64,000 nucleotides of DNA from Mesostigma viride (GCA_009746045.1 RPFO01000296.1:2910798-2974797); one strand, 5' to 3'; counted from the first letter of the stretch, positions 1 to 12,350 are shown. Program-made: numbers and translations. Notes: generated from the letters alone by a model not told the origin.

Positions 1-109
1 CCCCGCCGGCTCGCCCACCATGCGAAAAAGGACCTAAGGCCCCGATGGTAAACCATCAAAGTAGCCGGCTTCACCTTGCCCTCAAGAAGGGTCAAGTAGC
101 TAGCGCCAA

Positions 110-1439
110 GCCGAGGCCCGGGATTGGGATGAACACCCTCGCGAGTCAAATCGCGGACCCACCCGGCCACCGAGGCAGCCATGGAAAGCCCCCGCGATTG
201 GCGTCCAGACCCATTGTGAGCGGCTGCCGGTGACCAATGTAAGAGCGCACAACCGGCGGCATTGCTTGTTTAACCGGTAAGAAGAGGAACGCCCTTTAGC
301 CAAGCAGCCCAAAGCGGCAGCCGGTGGAGTCCACTAACCTCACCACCCGCTTACCCCATGTTCCGAGGTTCCGGGCCGAGCGCTCCACCCCCTTCACAGC
401 GGCCCGCACTTCCTTCTCGTTGATGTGCATGGTCGAATCGCGCCAGCGACTCTTGATCCCTACGTGCCACCCCTCTTTGATCGATGATGGCTCTTACCGC
501 GGCCTCAGTCAAGGGTCTAGGCCCCGCATACATGGCCTCACCTGGGGTGAGGAGGGTTGGGTAACCCCGCACCTCCCGGGCCCGAGCTAATTCCGTCACC
601 TCAGCTGGGGCCATCTCAGCGTAGACAACCCCCTGCCCAAAACTAGACGCATCCGAGGCCACCACCACCGGAGCCAGGGCAGCCCCCCGGTCCACACGGA
701 GCATGGGGGCCAACGCCATGGCACACTCGAGCTCATCGCGCACACCTTGCCACAAAGGTCGCGTTCGCTGGCCCCACCCCTTGAGGTTGATGAACTTAAA
801 ACTCTGCTGCCATATGGACAAGCAAGTGCGGCTGAGCATCTGCAGCCACACCCACCGGCCCACGACGGCCGCCAGCGCCTCAGGCCGGGCCCACTTCAAA
901 TGTTCCGAAAAGTGTGACACTTTTGGTCGTTTTTTTGACTTTTTCGACGATCGTCACTCTGCAGAGTGATTCGTCGTGCGAAATCGTGCGAAATTGTGCG
1001 AAATTTGCTGAAATCGTGTGAAATTTGCTGAAATCGTGCGAATTTGTGCGAAATTTCATGTGAAAAATGTCGACGGTAAAAAATTTTGATGTGCACAACG
1101 TGTGTGAATTCATGCGAAATTTTGTCAAACGTCACTCCCCAAAACGACCCTTGGTTGAAATCCATGCGAAATTGTGCGAAATCATGCAAAATTGTGCGAA
1201 ATCGTGCGAAATCGTGCGAAAATGTGTGAAAATTTTGCGAAAATCACGCGAAAATCACGCGAACTCGTGCGAAATTTTATTTTTTTTTTGCAAAAAACGA
1301 CCAAAAGTGTCACACACTTGGCTTGGACGGCGGAACATTTGAAGTGGGCCCGGCCCTCAGCGGTAGCGCGTCCCCTCTCGAGGAGTACACGAGTGTGCGC
1401 AACCACAAGGGTGAGCTGCTTAGCTGTCGGCTCCAACAC
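110..1439 (-). pseudogene. RNase H-like region of the left retroelement, split by an insertion
   Basis: The part 1439-1355 reads VVAHTRVLLERGRATAE. After the inserted element at 884-1354, the same frame resumes as ALAAVVGRWVWLQMLSRT, followed by APVVVASDASSFGQGVVYAE, an RNase H first-Asp motif (SDASxxGxG). Further on, after frameshifts near 380 and 310, come STMHINEKEVRAAVKG (the HINxKE segment typical of RNase H in DIRS/LTR-type elements) and GCLAKGRSSSYRLNKQCRR. The segments are in order but need at least two frame changes, so this is a pseudogene. Confidence 0.6.
884..1354. mobile_element. 471-bp non-autonomous TIR element (MITE-like)
   Basis: The ends are inverted repeats beginning GCCGGGCCCACTTCAAATG, followed by a second shared block containing GTGACACTTTTGGTCGTTTT. 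The element is bounded by an exact 6-bp direct repeat CCTCAG (878-883 and 1355-1360). The inside is a degenerate array of GTGCGAAAT-type words in both orientations and carries no ORF. It interrupts the RNase H-like frame, and removing 477 bp (element plus one CCTCAG) joins the frame on both sides without a stop. Confidence 0.8.
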
Positions 1440-1471
1440 CCCATCCCGCCGGTGAACAACACCCAGAGCTT

Positions 1472-2560
1472 CTATAGCTCATCCTCCCCCTCCGGGCTAG
1501 CCATGATCGTCTTGTCCTTGGAGGGCACAAGGTTGTTAGGCGCGTACCCGTCTTCAATAGCACTCGTGATTAAGCGATTCACCGCCTCGCACGTGCGCCC
1601 ATTGCTGACCACCAGGTCATCAATAGTGATGGATACCATAGGGGCAGGGGGGTCCTCAAGGTCGATTTGCATCTCCCTCGTGCTCTCCTCCTTGTACTCG
1701 ATGGCTAGGGCGGTTGGGTTACCCCATGCATTCCGAAGCACGGTCAGCTCCCCTACACTTGTGAGGCGGTTCACCTGCCGTCTAGGATCCAAATCGCCCG
1801 TGGCATAGAGGACCATCTCATGGATGGCTTCCCCTAGCGCTACAGCGTGGGAGTGCCCCATGGCCAGCACTTTCAGCACTGGCCACACCCTCCTCCGCCG
1901 CCCCGGCAGCCCGACATCGGTGGACCACACATCAGGTAGCCCTTGATAATCCCACCACCACTCCGGCACTTGGATGGTATAGTAATACGAGACCAGATCG
2001 CTCTTGGCCGTGTAGCACCGACCCTTGATATAGACCTCCGAGTATATGCCCAGGTGGGGTAACACCGTCTTAGGGGGGTCCACCCACAGTGCGTTCCCCA
2101 ACTTCTTATTCACAATGAGCCTTAACTCCCCCACTCCTTTGGCCACCCCAAAACATCCGTCTACCCACTTTGGCCGCGTCTCTCGGAACTCCACCATCCC
2201 CACGTCCGCTGCCCTCCCCATCAACTTGCCCCACTCCGCCATGGTGCACCCTCGGCTGGGGGCAGGTACATTCCAATACCTCGCACTGGCAGCCACCTCC
2301 GGCTTGATGCAGTTGGCCTCGCTGGCGTACACCTCTCGCCAACTAGGTCGTAGCGCCAGCAAATCCAGCAGCTTCGCCTTTCCTGCCACCTCGCGCTTCG
2401 GCAGACTCACCCGCTCCGCCACAAGTTGTTCATACTTATTACATTTCCCATAGATTAGATCACTTCCTTTGCGGGGCCTGTCGCAACGCCTACGCGGCGA
2501 CTGTACCACTCGCAGTGCTTCTTGACCCTTTTCAGGGCCTCCGCCGTTCCTCTGGAGCAC
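1472..2560 (-). pseudogene. Reverse transcriptase domain of the left retroelement
   Basis: The 362-codon ORF shows RT landmarks in order: GELRLIVNKKLGN (finger region), AKSDLVSYYYTIQVPEWW (motif A with the first catalytic Asp), MGHSHAVALGEAIHEM (motif B-like) and SITIDDLVV (motif C, with IDD in the xxDD box). It ends at EGEDEL*. A frameshift between 1440 and 1470 separates it from the RNase H part, and its upstream partner seems to lie in a different frame (3057-2455, ending RRVGVATGPAKEVI). It is RNA-dependent DNA polymerase-like and probably inactive in this copy. Confidence 0.7.
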
Positions 2561-2765
2561 GCGCCTCCAGATTTAGGCGGAGGGTCTGCCCCCCCGTGCC
2601 ATAGCCAATTCAACCACGTAATCACCTTGTGTTGTAGAGTGAAGGTCCGGCGGCGGCGAGTTGCACGCTGGCGTCTGCGTGCTGACCTCACTCTCCCCCA
2701 CGTAGTGCTTAGAGGCATTGTAGGAAGAGGCAGTGGGAAGGGGGAGCGGTTTACCCTTTCGGTGT

Positions 2766-3823
2766 TTACTTGGTTTGCTGGGCCTTGCCCAGCTTCTCCA
2801 TCATCGTGGCGCTTTGCAGGGCCATCTTCATGGCCGGGTTGCTCACCAAGGAGGCATCTTCCTTGAGAGCAAGGAGGTGGCCAGCCACCTTCCACCCTCC
2901 TGACCCCTGGCTCTCCACTAGGAGCATTGCTGCCACCACCCTCATGAGATACTCTACCCCAGCCAACTCCCCGGCTGCCGGCCCCAACTCCTTGAAGAGT
3001 GTGTCCATGGCCAGGGCGATGTTCATGACCACCTTCCTGCTTTCCTGGTTCCTCCACCCCCTTGGCGAGTAGCCATGATCCAACTCTTTATCCCCCCTCC
3101 ATTGTCGTTGGCATCCTCGAGCACCTCGGGGAGCACTCTCTCTTGCACCCTCCAATTCACCACTTGTGCTCGAGTGGGCAGCGTCACCCCTTTGGTCTTT
3201 TTCGGCTTCCTGGAAGCCCCATCTGCCCCGGCCAGCGCATCCTTCAATTTCGTCAGGAAATCCTCTTCCTCGGACTCCTCCTCCTCCTCCTCTTCTTTGC
3301 CCGCCTGCCCCTGCTTGCCAATAATAGCCGCCAGCTCCAAGAGCTGCTCCCTCACATCCCCCGCGGCCTTTCCCTTGCTCGGGGCTGGGCTTCCGACTTT
3401 TTTCGTCCCCTTTTTCGCCCCTTTCGTGGGCCGGCGTGGTGGCTGCATCTCCTCTTCGTCCGAGTCCGCCAAGTCCCGGGCGCTTTGGAGGGCTGCCACT
3501 AGCGCTTCGTTTGGGTCCGCTGCTGCCAGAATTTCAGGCCCGTCCACGTGGTCGACCAGCAGTCCAACGACGGACTCCAGCTGGGCCGCAGACCACCGGC
3601 TGACAGTAGTTACCCAGTCGGTCCCGAGGACCGCCTCAAAGGCAGCGCACACTTCAGGCAGGCCCGAGCAAGTGGAGAGCTCCTGATGGAGCCTTTTCTT
3701 CTGCGTCGGCCAGCCTAGTCGGCCCTTTCCCGTCTGTTTAGTAGCTGTCGGCACCTCGGGATTAGCTTTCGGTAATTGCTTCCCAGCACCTGTCGAACCT
3801 GGCTTCCGCCCGGGCTTCGGCAT
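2766..3823 (-). pseudogene. Gag-like ORF of the left retroelement (frameshifted)
   Basis: The ORF 3823-3023 starts MPKPGRKPG and is basic at its N-terminus. A central region has short helices, followed by a run of acidic residues (EEEEEESEEEDF, about residues 177-190) and a C-terminus that reads VVNWRVQERVLPEVLEDAND. It continues in another frame as 3155-2766 (helical, Ala/Met-rich), which suggests one frameshift near 3060. No zinc knuckle is seen. The gag assignment rests only on position ahead of the RT and on composition. Confidence 0.45.
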
Positions 3824-3830
3824 CCCAGCC

Positions 3831-4599
3831 GTTTTGCAGAAAGGAATTCCGGGCGTCAGCTACGCTGCCCCTGACCCCTGTCGCCGCCTTCGTTAAAACA
3901 AAAGAGACCGCTGAGCTAGGTGAGCAAGCTTTTATCGTGTTTCAAGGCCAACGACTCTCTACCAACGGCCAGATCCGGCAACGGCCTCTAAACAGTTTTA
4001 GCCGTCAAGTTTTACTTCAGATATTGCTTGTTGCAAACCTGTCCGCAATCACAGATCTGTTAGGAGAACCTAGACGCAAAAATCCGTCGTCAAGGTACTC
4101 AGCACACCGTCAAGGTATGGGCCGCAACAATTATAGGCCATATCATCCGTAATACTCGTACACTAGAAGCCTAATCAACCTTACTACGATCACATCACCC
4201 AGCTCTATTTCACCTAGCATCAGCGGCTCCCCTTCCGTATCACTATAAAGAAGCTATGTTCAGAGAACCCCGATTTTCTAATGAGCAAGCATTTCATTGC
4301 CAACACAACCATATCCTGCGCAATCAAGCATTATACTACGTCGCTCGTTTATCATTCCTAACTGTCAGAGCTCAGCCTTCCGGCAGATCTCGAGGATGGG
4401 AACGCTATCGGGGAACACATGGAGACGGATGCGCAAGGGCAGGGGACCAAGGATGCGCGCCCGGCAGGCAGCCAATCGCGGCGACAACGGGACCGACCAC
4501 AGCAATGGCATGGACATACGTGCCGGCGGCGGCGGACGCAACGGCCGCGGCGGCCGTGCCCAACGTGACTAGATAAGACCCGCCTTGTACGCCCCGCAC
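3831..4599. other. No gene recognised
   Basis: This stretch lies between the gag-like ORF and the first LINE endonuclease remnant. A short plus-strand ORF at 4297-4572 is rich in Arg and Gly, and may be the 5' part of the following LINE. Nothing else is supported. Confidence 0.4.
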
Positions 4600-5410
4600 C
4601 TCCCAGCATGATCGAATTGAGCCAACTCACCATAGTATCGTGAAACGTGCGAGATCTCAATAGCTATGGAGGGCGTACCGCTAATGGCATACCCAATTAT
4701 GCAACGAGTTCGTATTAAGCAACTGTCCCTACACCTTGCATCATTATTTCAGGGCTACGGCGGCCCAGCTAGCTCATGAGATCTGGCTTGGCTTGCATGA
4801 GCATAAAATCCAAGGCCCGGGGGGCACGACTAACAAAGCAGTCAGAGCACTAGCTCCTAATGGTGAGAGTCGATGGGCTTGGGCACGAGGAACCCAGGGG
4901 GGCACAGCTTTGATTCAATACCGAAAAACGGCTCCCTCACACCTCACCTGCCACACTTGGTCCCAACCGGTAGATACGGCGGCGGCTCAATGGCACGGCC
5001 GCTGGGCCACGACATCACATTACCTGGGGTAGCAAGCAAGGGTAAGTTCTCTAAATTTACGCCCCCACCGACCCAGCTGAACAACATAATTTTTTCAAAG
5101 ACATGTTTCAGATGATCCAAGCCATTGTTCCAGGCCATCGTGGGATTATTTCCCACGGCTTGGAGATCACATTGATGGGTGATTTTCATCTGGACATGAC
5201 GGCGCATCCACAATCCCGTACAAACCCCTTTCACGAACATCTACTTGGGCTTAACCTACACGACCTGCTGCGTTCACGGGACAACGACCACACATGGCTT
5301 GCAAGACGCGACGGTCACCGCATAAGCCACGCATGCTTGGGCGGACCTAATTGTATGTCATGCTAATAAGGTAGATCGCTCCATCACATTTTCTGACCAC
5401 TTCCCTTGTA
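4600..5410 (+). pseudogene. LINE endonuclease (EEP-type) remnant
   Basis: Three landmarks of apurinic-like LINE endonucleases occur in order. Near 4629 is IVS*NVRDLN, where the usual Trp codon is a stop. In the ORF 5103-5366 is LMGDFHLDM, the GDFN-like motif. Near 5385 is ITFSDHFP, the SDH motif. Several frameshifts and stops lie between them. The remnant belongs to a LINE that is not closely similar to the copies further right. Confidence 0.55.
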
Positions 5411-5479
5411 TAATTACCTAAACCAAATATACGCTCGAGCCTCGGCAGTCGGCACCCGCCTGCAACTGGCCGACCTTAA

Positions 5480-6440
5480 ATTCGGCATTTTAATTCACCA
5501 TGCCGCTCGCCGACGTGCAACAAATCCTCAAATTCCTATACGACGCCGACGACATCATCCGCCATGCATCCCAAAACCGGCGCGGCTGTGCCTGACGGCC
5601 CCGCTGAGTGGCTGAAATGGGACGGCGACCTGCAACGTGCACCTAGCTCCTGCCTTTTAACATGCTGCCCTGAACTCTGCACCCCGCCGGCGACCATCGC
5701 TCAGTGCCGCATCCAACGTCGCGGCCGATGCCGACACCCCTGCCAGCGCAGCGGACCCCGCCGGCCGCGCTGCTGCGTGCATATATGGCATGCAGCAGTC
5801 CCTCACCTCTGTGCAAGGTGAGCTCAAGTGAATGGCTGCTAGCTGCCTCTGCTGCAACCCAAGCCACCTTGCTGGAATTAAAGGCGGCCATGGCCACCCC
5901 CCCCCAATTAAAGCGGGTCACGTTCGCGGACGTGACGGCCGCCCGGGCAATCCTCTATAGACGCCATCGTAGCCCAAGCGGCTAAGACGGCAGCCACTGC
6001 AGTGCTCTCACAGAACGTTGCACAGCTCAGACAACGCAATAATATAGTCCTCAAGAACTTTGAGGTGGGCAAGCACGACACCGCACAAGAGCTTACCGAG
6101 GCATTGCCGGCGGGGCCCAGCGTTCCTGGGGGCATGCTGCAGCTGCGACACAGACGTAATTGACAAGAAGGCTATACGCCTGCCAGGCCCATTGGGCCTG
6201 CATGGTTCTTGTCACCATGGCCACCATGAATGACAAGAAACGGGTCATTTGAGCCCGTCGCTTGCTCAAGGACACCTGCCTCAGCATGGACGAGGACTAT
6301 ACACCCCTGCACAGCTGGCGGCGAGGAGCGAGCTTTGAAATCACGAGCAGGTTGTGGTGGCACGCGCCAGGTACGTACAGGGGGGGAAGCGAATGCAGCT
6401 GCGTCTGATGCCGGAATCATGGCAGTTTTGGTGCATTCCT
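5480..6440 (+). pseudogene. ORF1-like remnant of a LINE
   Basis: A region around 5960-6150 reads VLSQNVAQLRQRNNIVLKNF followed by EVGKHDTAQELTEAL. About 6260-6340 reads HLLKDTCLSMDEDYTP in mixed frames. The order resembles the nucleic-acid-binding part of some LINE ORF1 proteins (an R-N-I-V core, then a segment with DEDxTP). Frameshifts are frequent. The assignment is tentative and rests on pattern only. Confidence 0.35.
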
Positions 6441-8055
6441 AAACATTGGTGTCCGTGTAGACACCCAGAACGTGGAGTCTCGTGTAGACTGCATGTAGAG
6501 TCTCGTAGTAACAAGCGTGCTGCCCCTGGAGTTAAAGAAACTGTGGCTGAACTGTGGTTCAGCCTGCACTGATTAATATCTACAGAGGAAGTAGTTATAT
6601 TAATCAATAGATTTACGTTGCTGGTTATGGACTAATTAATTAATTAATTATTTAATTAATTAGATGGTTATGGATACCAGCACAGAATGCACGAGGCACG
6701 TGAGAACCGTCGCGGAAGGTGCGAGGACACAGGTGCAGGGAAAGTGGCGCTACCAAGTGGCAGCGCCCTGCTCGTTATATACTAATTGTGACGCAGTCAC
6801 ATCCAGATGACTGATAGGACAGATCGTCTCACACTATTGCAGTCCTTCTCTCTGGACCAGCAGATCTCGGATCGTTATCCATAAATAGTCACATCAATGT
6901 CCTAGCTGTCGCACAAGTCCTGTCACTATTTGTTACGTCTAATCAATAGCATTGAGTAGACCACAGTGTCGGAGACTAAATGTCCTATCGTACACTGTGA
7001 TAAGACGCCGTATGCCACGCGTCACTTGAAGAACCACCGTGGAATCACCGAATCCAAGTAGAATGTATAGTAGAGCTTGTCGGTGGCGCTGACTCGGGCC
7101 ATGGCTGACATCATGCTCCGCCGTACGCGGGCTGATTTTGCGGTGCAGCAGGGCTATTAGGTTCCTCCCGTTAGGCGTTTCCATTGGTCTTATCCTAGTA
7201 TAGAGCTTTGACATGGCTCTGTATATAGGTTTATAGCTGGGCGTTTGCTTTGGTTTGAGTGATTTCACTCTGCTGTAAGTAATTATATTTTTATAATGTA
7301 TAGTAGAACAGTATCTTGCTCATATCTCGAGCAATACTCATCAGAATGAACCCGTTTCTGGATTGTAGTAACCGGAAGTAGAATCTCTACAAGCCAAGTA
7401 GCTTAGTAGAGTAATATTGCTTGCCAGGCAATATTAACTCCAGCCCTTTCTTCTCTTTTAGAGCTTGGACGTAATAGCCATATTAACTCCTGGTGGTTCC
7501 AGTATGTAGACAAGCCTACCCGTCGGCTCGCGGCAAACAGGCTTCGGGGACAGCCTCTAAACTGAAGTCCCACCCGTTCCACCCCCATGCATGCCTCGCC
7601 TAGGTAGTCGAGTGATACACATGGTGGTGCCGGTATTTCGGGCCAGAACGGCAGAGCTCTCTCAGCAGTCAGATTCGCAGTACACAACGCATGCTAGATT
7701 ATCTACGCCTCTGCGTTGCGCAATCATGCATCCCCGAGTACCCAGAGCAGGCGGCAGGCTCGCATCCTCCGCCTGCAGGACAAATACAGTAAGCTCCATG
7801 CGATGAAAAGCACTATATTCCATCCACCTCCCTCCCCTCGACCGTTCCATCCCCACCCCCATCTTCCGTTGCATCCACCCCCATCCCCACTCCTCGTTCT
7901 CCCCTGTTGGGCCAGCAGGCATCCTTGGCCCTCGCAGCTTTCAACGTACGGCACATTGCTGGCAGATAGCGACCATAGCAACCGGGTGGAGGAGCTTGTT
8001 GCCTTTTGCATTGCACGTCGTGTGTCTATAGACACCTAGAATATATTCTAGGCGT
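6441..8055. other. No gene recognised; AT-rich intergenic DNA
   Basis: The stretch includes a TTAA-rich run at about 6634-6662 (repeated TTAATTAA words also seen at LINE ends elsewhere in the window) and moderately AT-rich DNA to about 7450. It then becomes more GC-rich with C-rich runs near 7820-7900. ORFs are short and without recognisable motifs. Confidence 0.4.
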
Positions 8056-11045
8056 GTGCACAGGAGCACCGTCGCACAGTGCCTCCTGGCACGGTGCTCA
8101 CTGATCGCCTGCATGGCAGGCGCTTGGCGTTTTTACTTTGCTGGCAGTGGGACACCAGGCCAAGGTGGTGTTGGCCTTTTGTGTTCACCGCTGGCAGCTG
8201 CCAGCCTCATGCAACAGGCTAAAGTTTCTAACCCCACGCCTTATGCATGGTGGCACATTTCACCTCCTGGTTGAGGGTCTAAGCACCACCTCACGGTTGG
8301 GGTGGGTTACGCACCCCATAGTGGTCTACCTGAGTTGGAACGCCAGAAGTCGGTTCTTCGAGGACTTGCATAGCCTTGAGGGGGCCACCCCGGCCCGCCA
8401 CTTCTTGGTTATGCTGCTCGACGCCAATGCCAACGCTCCCCGTGTGCACTGCTGGCAGTCGCTTTGCGCCTGCCGGCACGGCTGCTAACGACAACACCTC
8501 CTTGTTTTCTGCCTTTTTGCGGGATTCATTAGCGGGACATGGTTCAATGCTGTCAACTGCCACTTCCAACGTCCCTCACGGGACTTGGTCACTTTTCGGG
8601 GCCCTAACGACCCGGTGACAGGCCCGGCTGTCTGGACTACGTGGTGGTATGTACGACAGCCCAGGTGCACGTCGGTTTTGGATATACCCGAGTTTTCGAC
8701 GCACCCACGGTGTGCTCTGACCACCGGTTGGTGCGTGCGACCATTCCGCTCAGGTTCCATGCCCCCAAGCGCCGCGCCCACGGGGCCCGTCCTGACTGGT
8801 CTGCGCTACGCCCGGTCTGGGGGGATCCTGAGGACTGGACGGACGCCGAGCACGAGCGGAACAGGTGCCGACGGGCGTACCTGGAGGCCCTGGACGCCCA
8901 TGCAGGCGGCACTGAGGCGGACGTCGACGCGCTGGCCCAAGGTGCTCAAAACGCAGCCATTTTTGCAGGCTTTGCGGCCCGCGCCCCGTTGCTGGCAGCC
9001 CGGCACCTGCTGGTCATGCCCCACCAACGCCCCGGCCCGCTCTACCGCCAGGACCCCAAGGTCTTGGCCATGCAGGTGCTCCGCGTCGCCTCAAGCGTAC
9101 TCAACCGGGACCCAGCGCTGCTGAAACCGGTGCTCAAGGCCGCCCTTGTGGAGGCCTATGCACATGCTCAGGACGCAGAGGCGGCCCAGTGCATCGCGGA
9201 TGCCAAGGCCTGCCAAGCTCGCAACCAGGGCAAGGACATGTGGTACCACCTCGACCGGCTCGGCGGCCGGCGGCAGCGCACCCTGGTGGAGCACACGGGG
9301 AACGGCGCGGCGCCAGTCAGCCTGGACCGCTGGTTGGCCCGCAATGTTTCCTTGACGGGTGGGGCTCGCGCCCCTCCCCCGCCGCTTCACCCCGAGACGG
9401 CCGCCCGTCTCGGTGTTGCCGGCGGACCCCCCCCCCGCCGCCCGCGCGCGCCCCCCTCCTCGGCTGCGGACTACCAAGTCCCCGCCTTGAAGGACGGGCT
9501 GCCTTGCCATGCACCAACGACGTCGTCCAGCCGTTCACTTTGGAGAAATTGGACGGCGCCCCTTGCTCGCCTGTGGTACGACGTGGCGGTCAGTGCCGAC
9601 CACCTTTCGGCTGAGCTGCTGAAGGCCCCTGACCTGGCGGTGAGGGAGCTTCTGCTGGCGTTCTGCAACCGTGTCCTGCTCTCTGATGAGCCTCCGCCTA
9701 GCTGCTGAGTGGCAGACGGCCATCCGAGTCATGCTGTTCAAAAAGGGCTCTGCTGCTGACGTCCCAGTAACTGTATCGGGGTGTCTGCCACCAGAGCGCC
9801 GCGCTGAAGGTCTTTATGCGCATGATGCTTCACAGGCTCCGATCGGCGCTGGACCCACACCTGGGTGAGTCTCAGATGGTTTTCCGTCGTGGTCGTTACA
9901 CTGTCATGGCTGTATTTGTGGCGCGCCGGACAGCCGCCGGTTGATGGAGGAGGTGCGTCGCGTTTGCCCTGATGGTTTTCCGCTGGTCTTCATTTTTGTT
10001 GACTATATCAAGCCGGCTTTCGACATGGTCCTCTGCATATGGGAGGCTCAGTTTGGGCCATCTTAGCTCTGGATCGACCGCGCGTGCCCCCAGCGTTTAT
10101 TGCTGCCATTCGCCGGCTGTATGAGGGCTCACAGGCCGAAGTGCGGACTGCGGAGAGCACCACCCTACCATTCCCCCTTCATCGCGGGGTGTGGCAAGGT
10201 TGTACACGTCCTGTCTCCATACCTGTTCATTACATATTGTCATGGATCACGTCATGCGGCAGGCACATGCGCGCTTTACTGCGGGTTCGAGCCCGGCTTG
10301 GACATCCTTAGTGATCGCGAACACGGAGGCGGTGCCAGGCCCTGGCTACCGCCTGTCCGACCTGATTTATGTGGATGATACCACCCTCATCGAGCGCCCC
10401 GAGCACATTCAGACCTGGCTGGACTGTCTGGGCTTGGAGGCGCAGGCGGTGGGGTTGGAGATTAGTGTAAAAACTGAGGCGATTAGGGCTTCCAGTCGCC
10501 CGCCGCTGCCGCGGCTGCTAGACGGGAAGGAGGACGAGTTCCGTGATCGCTTCAAACTGCTGGGGAGCATGCTCCCCGACACCGCCGACGATGTGCATGG
10601 ACAACTGGACATCCACATCGGCCTGGCCTGGGCTAGGCATCGTTCGCTCAAAACCTACTGGCACTTGAAGGCCCTTGCGAGCATGCACTGCAAGCAAATG
10701 CTCTTCAAGGTCCTGGTTCTCACGGTGCTCACGTATATGGCGGGCCGAGGCATGGTCCCTCTCTCTTGCTTGGACTGCTATGCAGGACAAGAAGAGGTGG
10801 AAGACCATTGCCCCAGGCTCATACGCCAGCCCCTGTGGGCAAGCCCCCTCCCCCCAAGCGGAAGGGGCGCTTTGCTGAGTAGAATAGGTAGGGTTTTCTA
10901 GATTAGATTAGCTTAGAGTTAGATTAGTTCGGTTTCGCGGCTTTGTCCCCCCCTACATCCATCCACGGGAATATGTGCTACATGATCTCCCAACGGAGTC
11001 ATGTTATAATTTAATTTATTTTAATTTAATTTAGTTTAATTTAAT
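8056..11045 (+). mobile_element. LINE copy A (endonuclease, RT, 3' tail), degenerate
   Basis: The endonuclease part spans about 8138-8760 in several frames: FFEDLHSLEGATPARHFL, then RLDYVVV-like text and PTVCSDHRLVRATI. A linker ORF (8641-9708) follows. The RT region at about 9800-10730 includes FVDYI, VWQGC and LIYVDDTTLIE (YVDD catalytic box). At about 10740 the sequence jumps to the 3' region (LDCYAGQEE) relative to copy C, so roughly 400 bp are missing. The 3' end has CTTAGAGTTAGATTAGTTCG, the sequence TGATCTCCCAACGGAGTCAT and a (TTTAA)n tail ending near 11045. Reading frames are broken throughout. Confidence 0.75.
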
Positions 11046-11089
11046 TTAGAGCTTTTGACAGATCTGTAAAGTTACGGTCGCTCACGGAC

Positions 11090-11400
11090 ACGCTGGCCGC
11101 CCGGCTGGACGGCACGGTTTATAGGATGCTCCGTCAGGCCCTGAATGTAGGTCTCTCCACACATAGGTCATTAGAGTCTTTGTATCAGGGTATGTCTCGC
11201 ATTTCGGACGAGATTAGACAGCGTAGGATAGCATTCGTAGGACATCTTGCTCGCACCAGTCAGGTAGACACTGACCTCGGTCTGGCCGGCCCCCAGCGGC
11301 TTGGCCAGCGATGGCAGCATATCCTGACCTGGCCTGGCCCCATGCCATTCCTAGAAAGATGGGTAAACATTCCATGACCTATCCACAGCAGTTGCTGGCC
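11090..11400 (+). mobile_element. LINE fragment: post-RT C-terminal segment
   Basis: This segment (LAARLDGTVYRMLRQALNVG, then SLYQGMSRISDEIRQRR and AFVGHLARTSQVDTDLGLAG) corresponds to the part missing from copy A and matches copies B and C. It lies downstream of copy A's own 3' tail, so it is a separate fragment or a rearrangement. Confidence 0.65.
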
Positions 11401-11429
11401 GACCCGTAGTGGTCCCAGCCCCGTTTGAA

Positions 11430-12350
11430 CATCGCATTCACTCCCTTCACGCTCATCGAGAAGCCGGAGTCTGCCCAACTTTGGCTGGACTGCCTGGCGC
11501 TCGAGGCTCGGGCGGTTGGTCTAGAAATCAGCCCCAAAACGGAGGCCCTGGCCCTCGGCATGGCAGGGCCCCCACCCACACTCCGCCTCTTAGACGATGC
11601 CAAGGTCAACTACCCTACTTCAGGCCGCTTAAAAGCTGGCAGCTCGGCAGTTGGCTTCCCGACTGCGAGGACGACATGACGACACGGATCGGCATGGCGT
11701 GGGCGCACCTCCATGACCACCGCCGCTGGTGGAGCAACCCCGCCCTACAGTACCCCGGATCGTCAAGCGTGACCTCTTCAAGGTCGTCATTCTAACAATC
11801 CTGACCTACGGCGCCGAGACGTGGACACTGACGCAGGAGCTGGAGCAACGACTCGACGGCGCCGTCACCAAGATGCTGCGCAAGGCCCTTAACATCCCCT
11901 TTGGTTTGCACATTAGTAATGAGGATTTGTACGCTGATTTGCCCTATGTTTCCCACATTCTTAGGCACAGGCGCCTGGGCCTAGCCGGGCACCTGGCCCG
12001 CACAGATAAGGTAGATACATCAGATAGACTAGCTGGCACCAAGCCCGCCCAGCCTGGGCGATATGTCCTTACCTGGCGTGCCCCCGGCCGCGCGCGGCAG
12101 GGCCGCCACCCGTGGACTTTTCGTGATAGACTCGGCATGGACATGTGCTACACTAGACGTGACGGGCTCACCCCCGGGCAGCCTCCTGGTTTGTCTGTAA
12201 TATGGAGGCAGATGGTGCGCAAGGATAGATGGCAAGTAGTGATGAAGGAGACCACCCCCAAGCCTGTGGGGGCTCCGCCTGTGACCAAGTATGGCATTCA
12301 TAGCGATTCGAGCCGCGGTGCCCACACCCCTGTAGCTAGGACCTAGATAG
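11430..12350 (+). mobile_element. C-terminal half of a second, diverged LINE lineage
   Basis: 11430-11679 reads TLIEKPESAQLWLDCLALEA and EISPKTEA, equivalent to the RT thumb region of copies A-C. 11771-12346 reads LFKVVILTILTYGAETWTL, KMLRKALNIPFG and HRRLGLAGHLARTDKVDT, and ends at a stop after RGAHTPVART. The layout is the same as in the other LINE copies but the protein differs clearly, so this is a related but separate family. A frameshift lies near 11680-11770. Confidence 0.65.

Larger units (their letters stand above)
1..3830 (-). mobile_element. Degenerate retroelement (gag-like, RT, RNase H), left end outside window
   Basis: Reading on the minus strand from about 3825 toward position 1 gives a lysine- and glutamate-rich gag-like ORF, then a reverse transcriptase, then an RNase H-like region, in the usual order for a retroelement. 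The ORFs are broken by frameshifts (near 3060, 2460, 1440-1470, 380 and 310) and by a 471-bp insertion. No LTRs, split direct repeats or tyrosine recombinase are visible, because the downstream end lies outside the window. The RT plus SDAS-type RNase H would fit a DIRS-like or other LTR-related class. The exact class is my inference. Confidence 0.7.
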
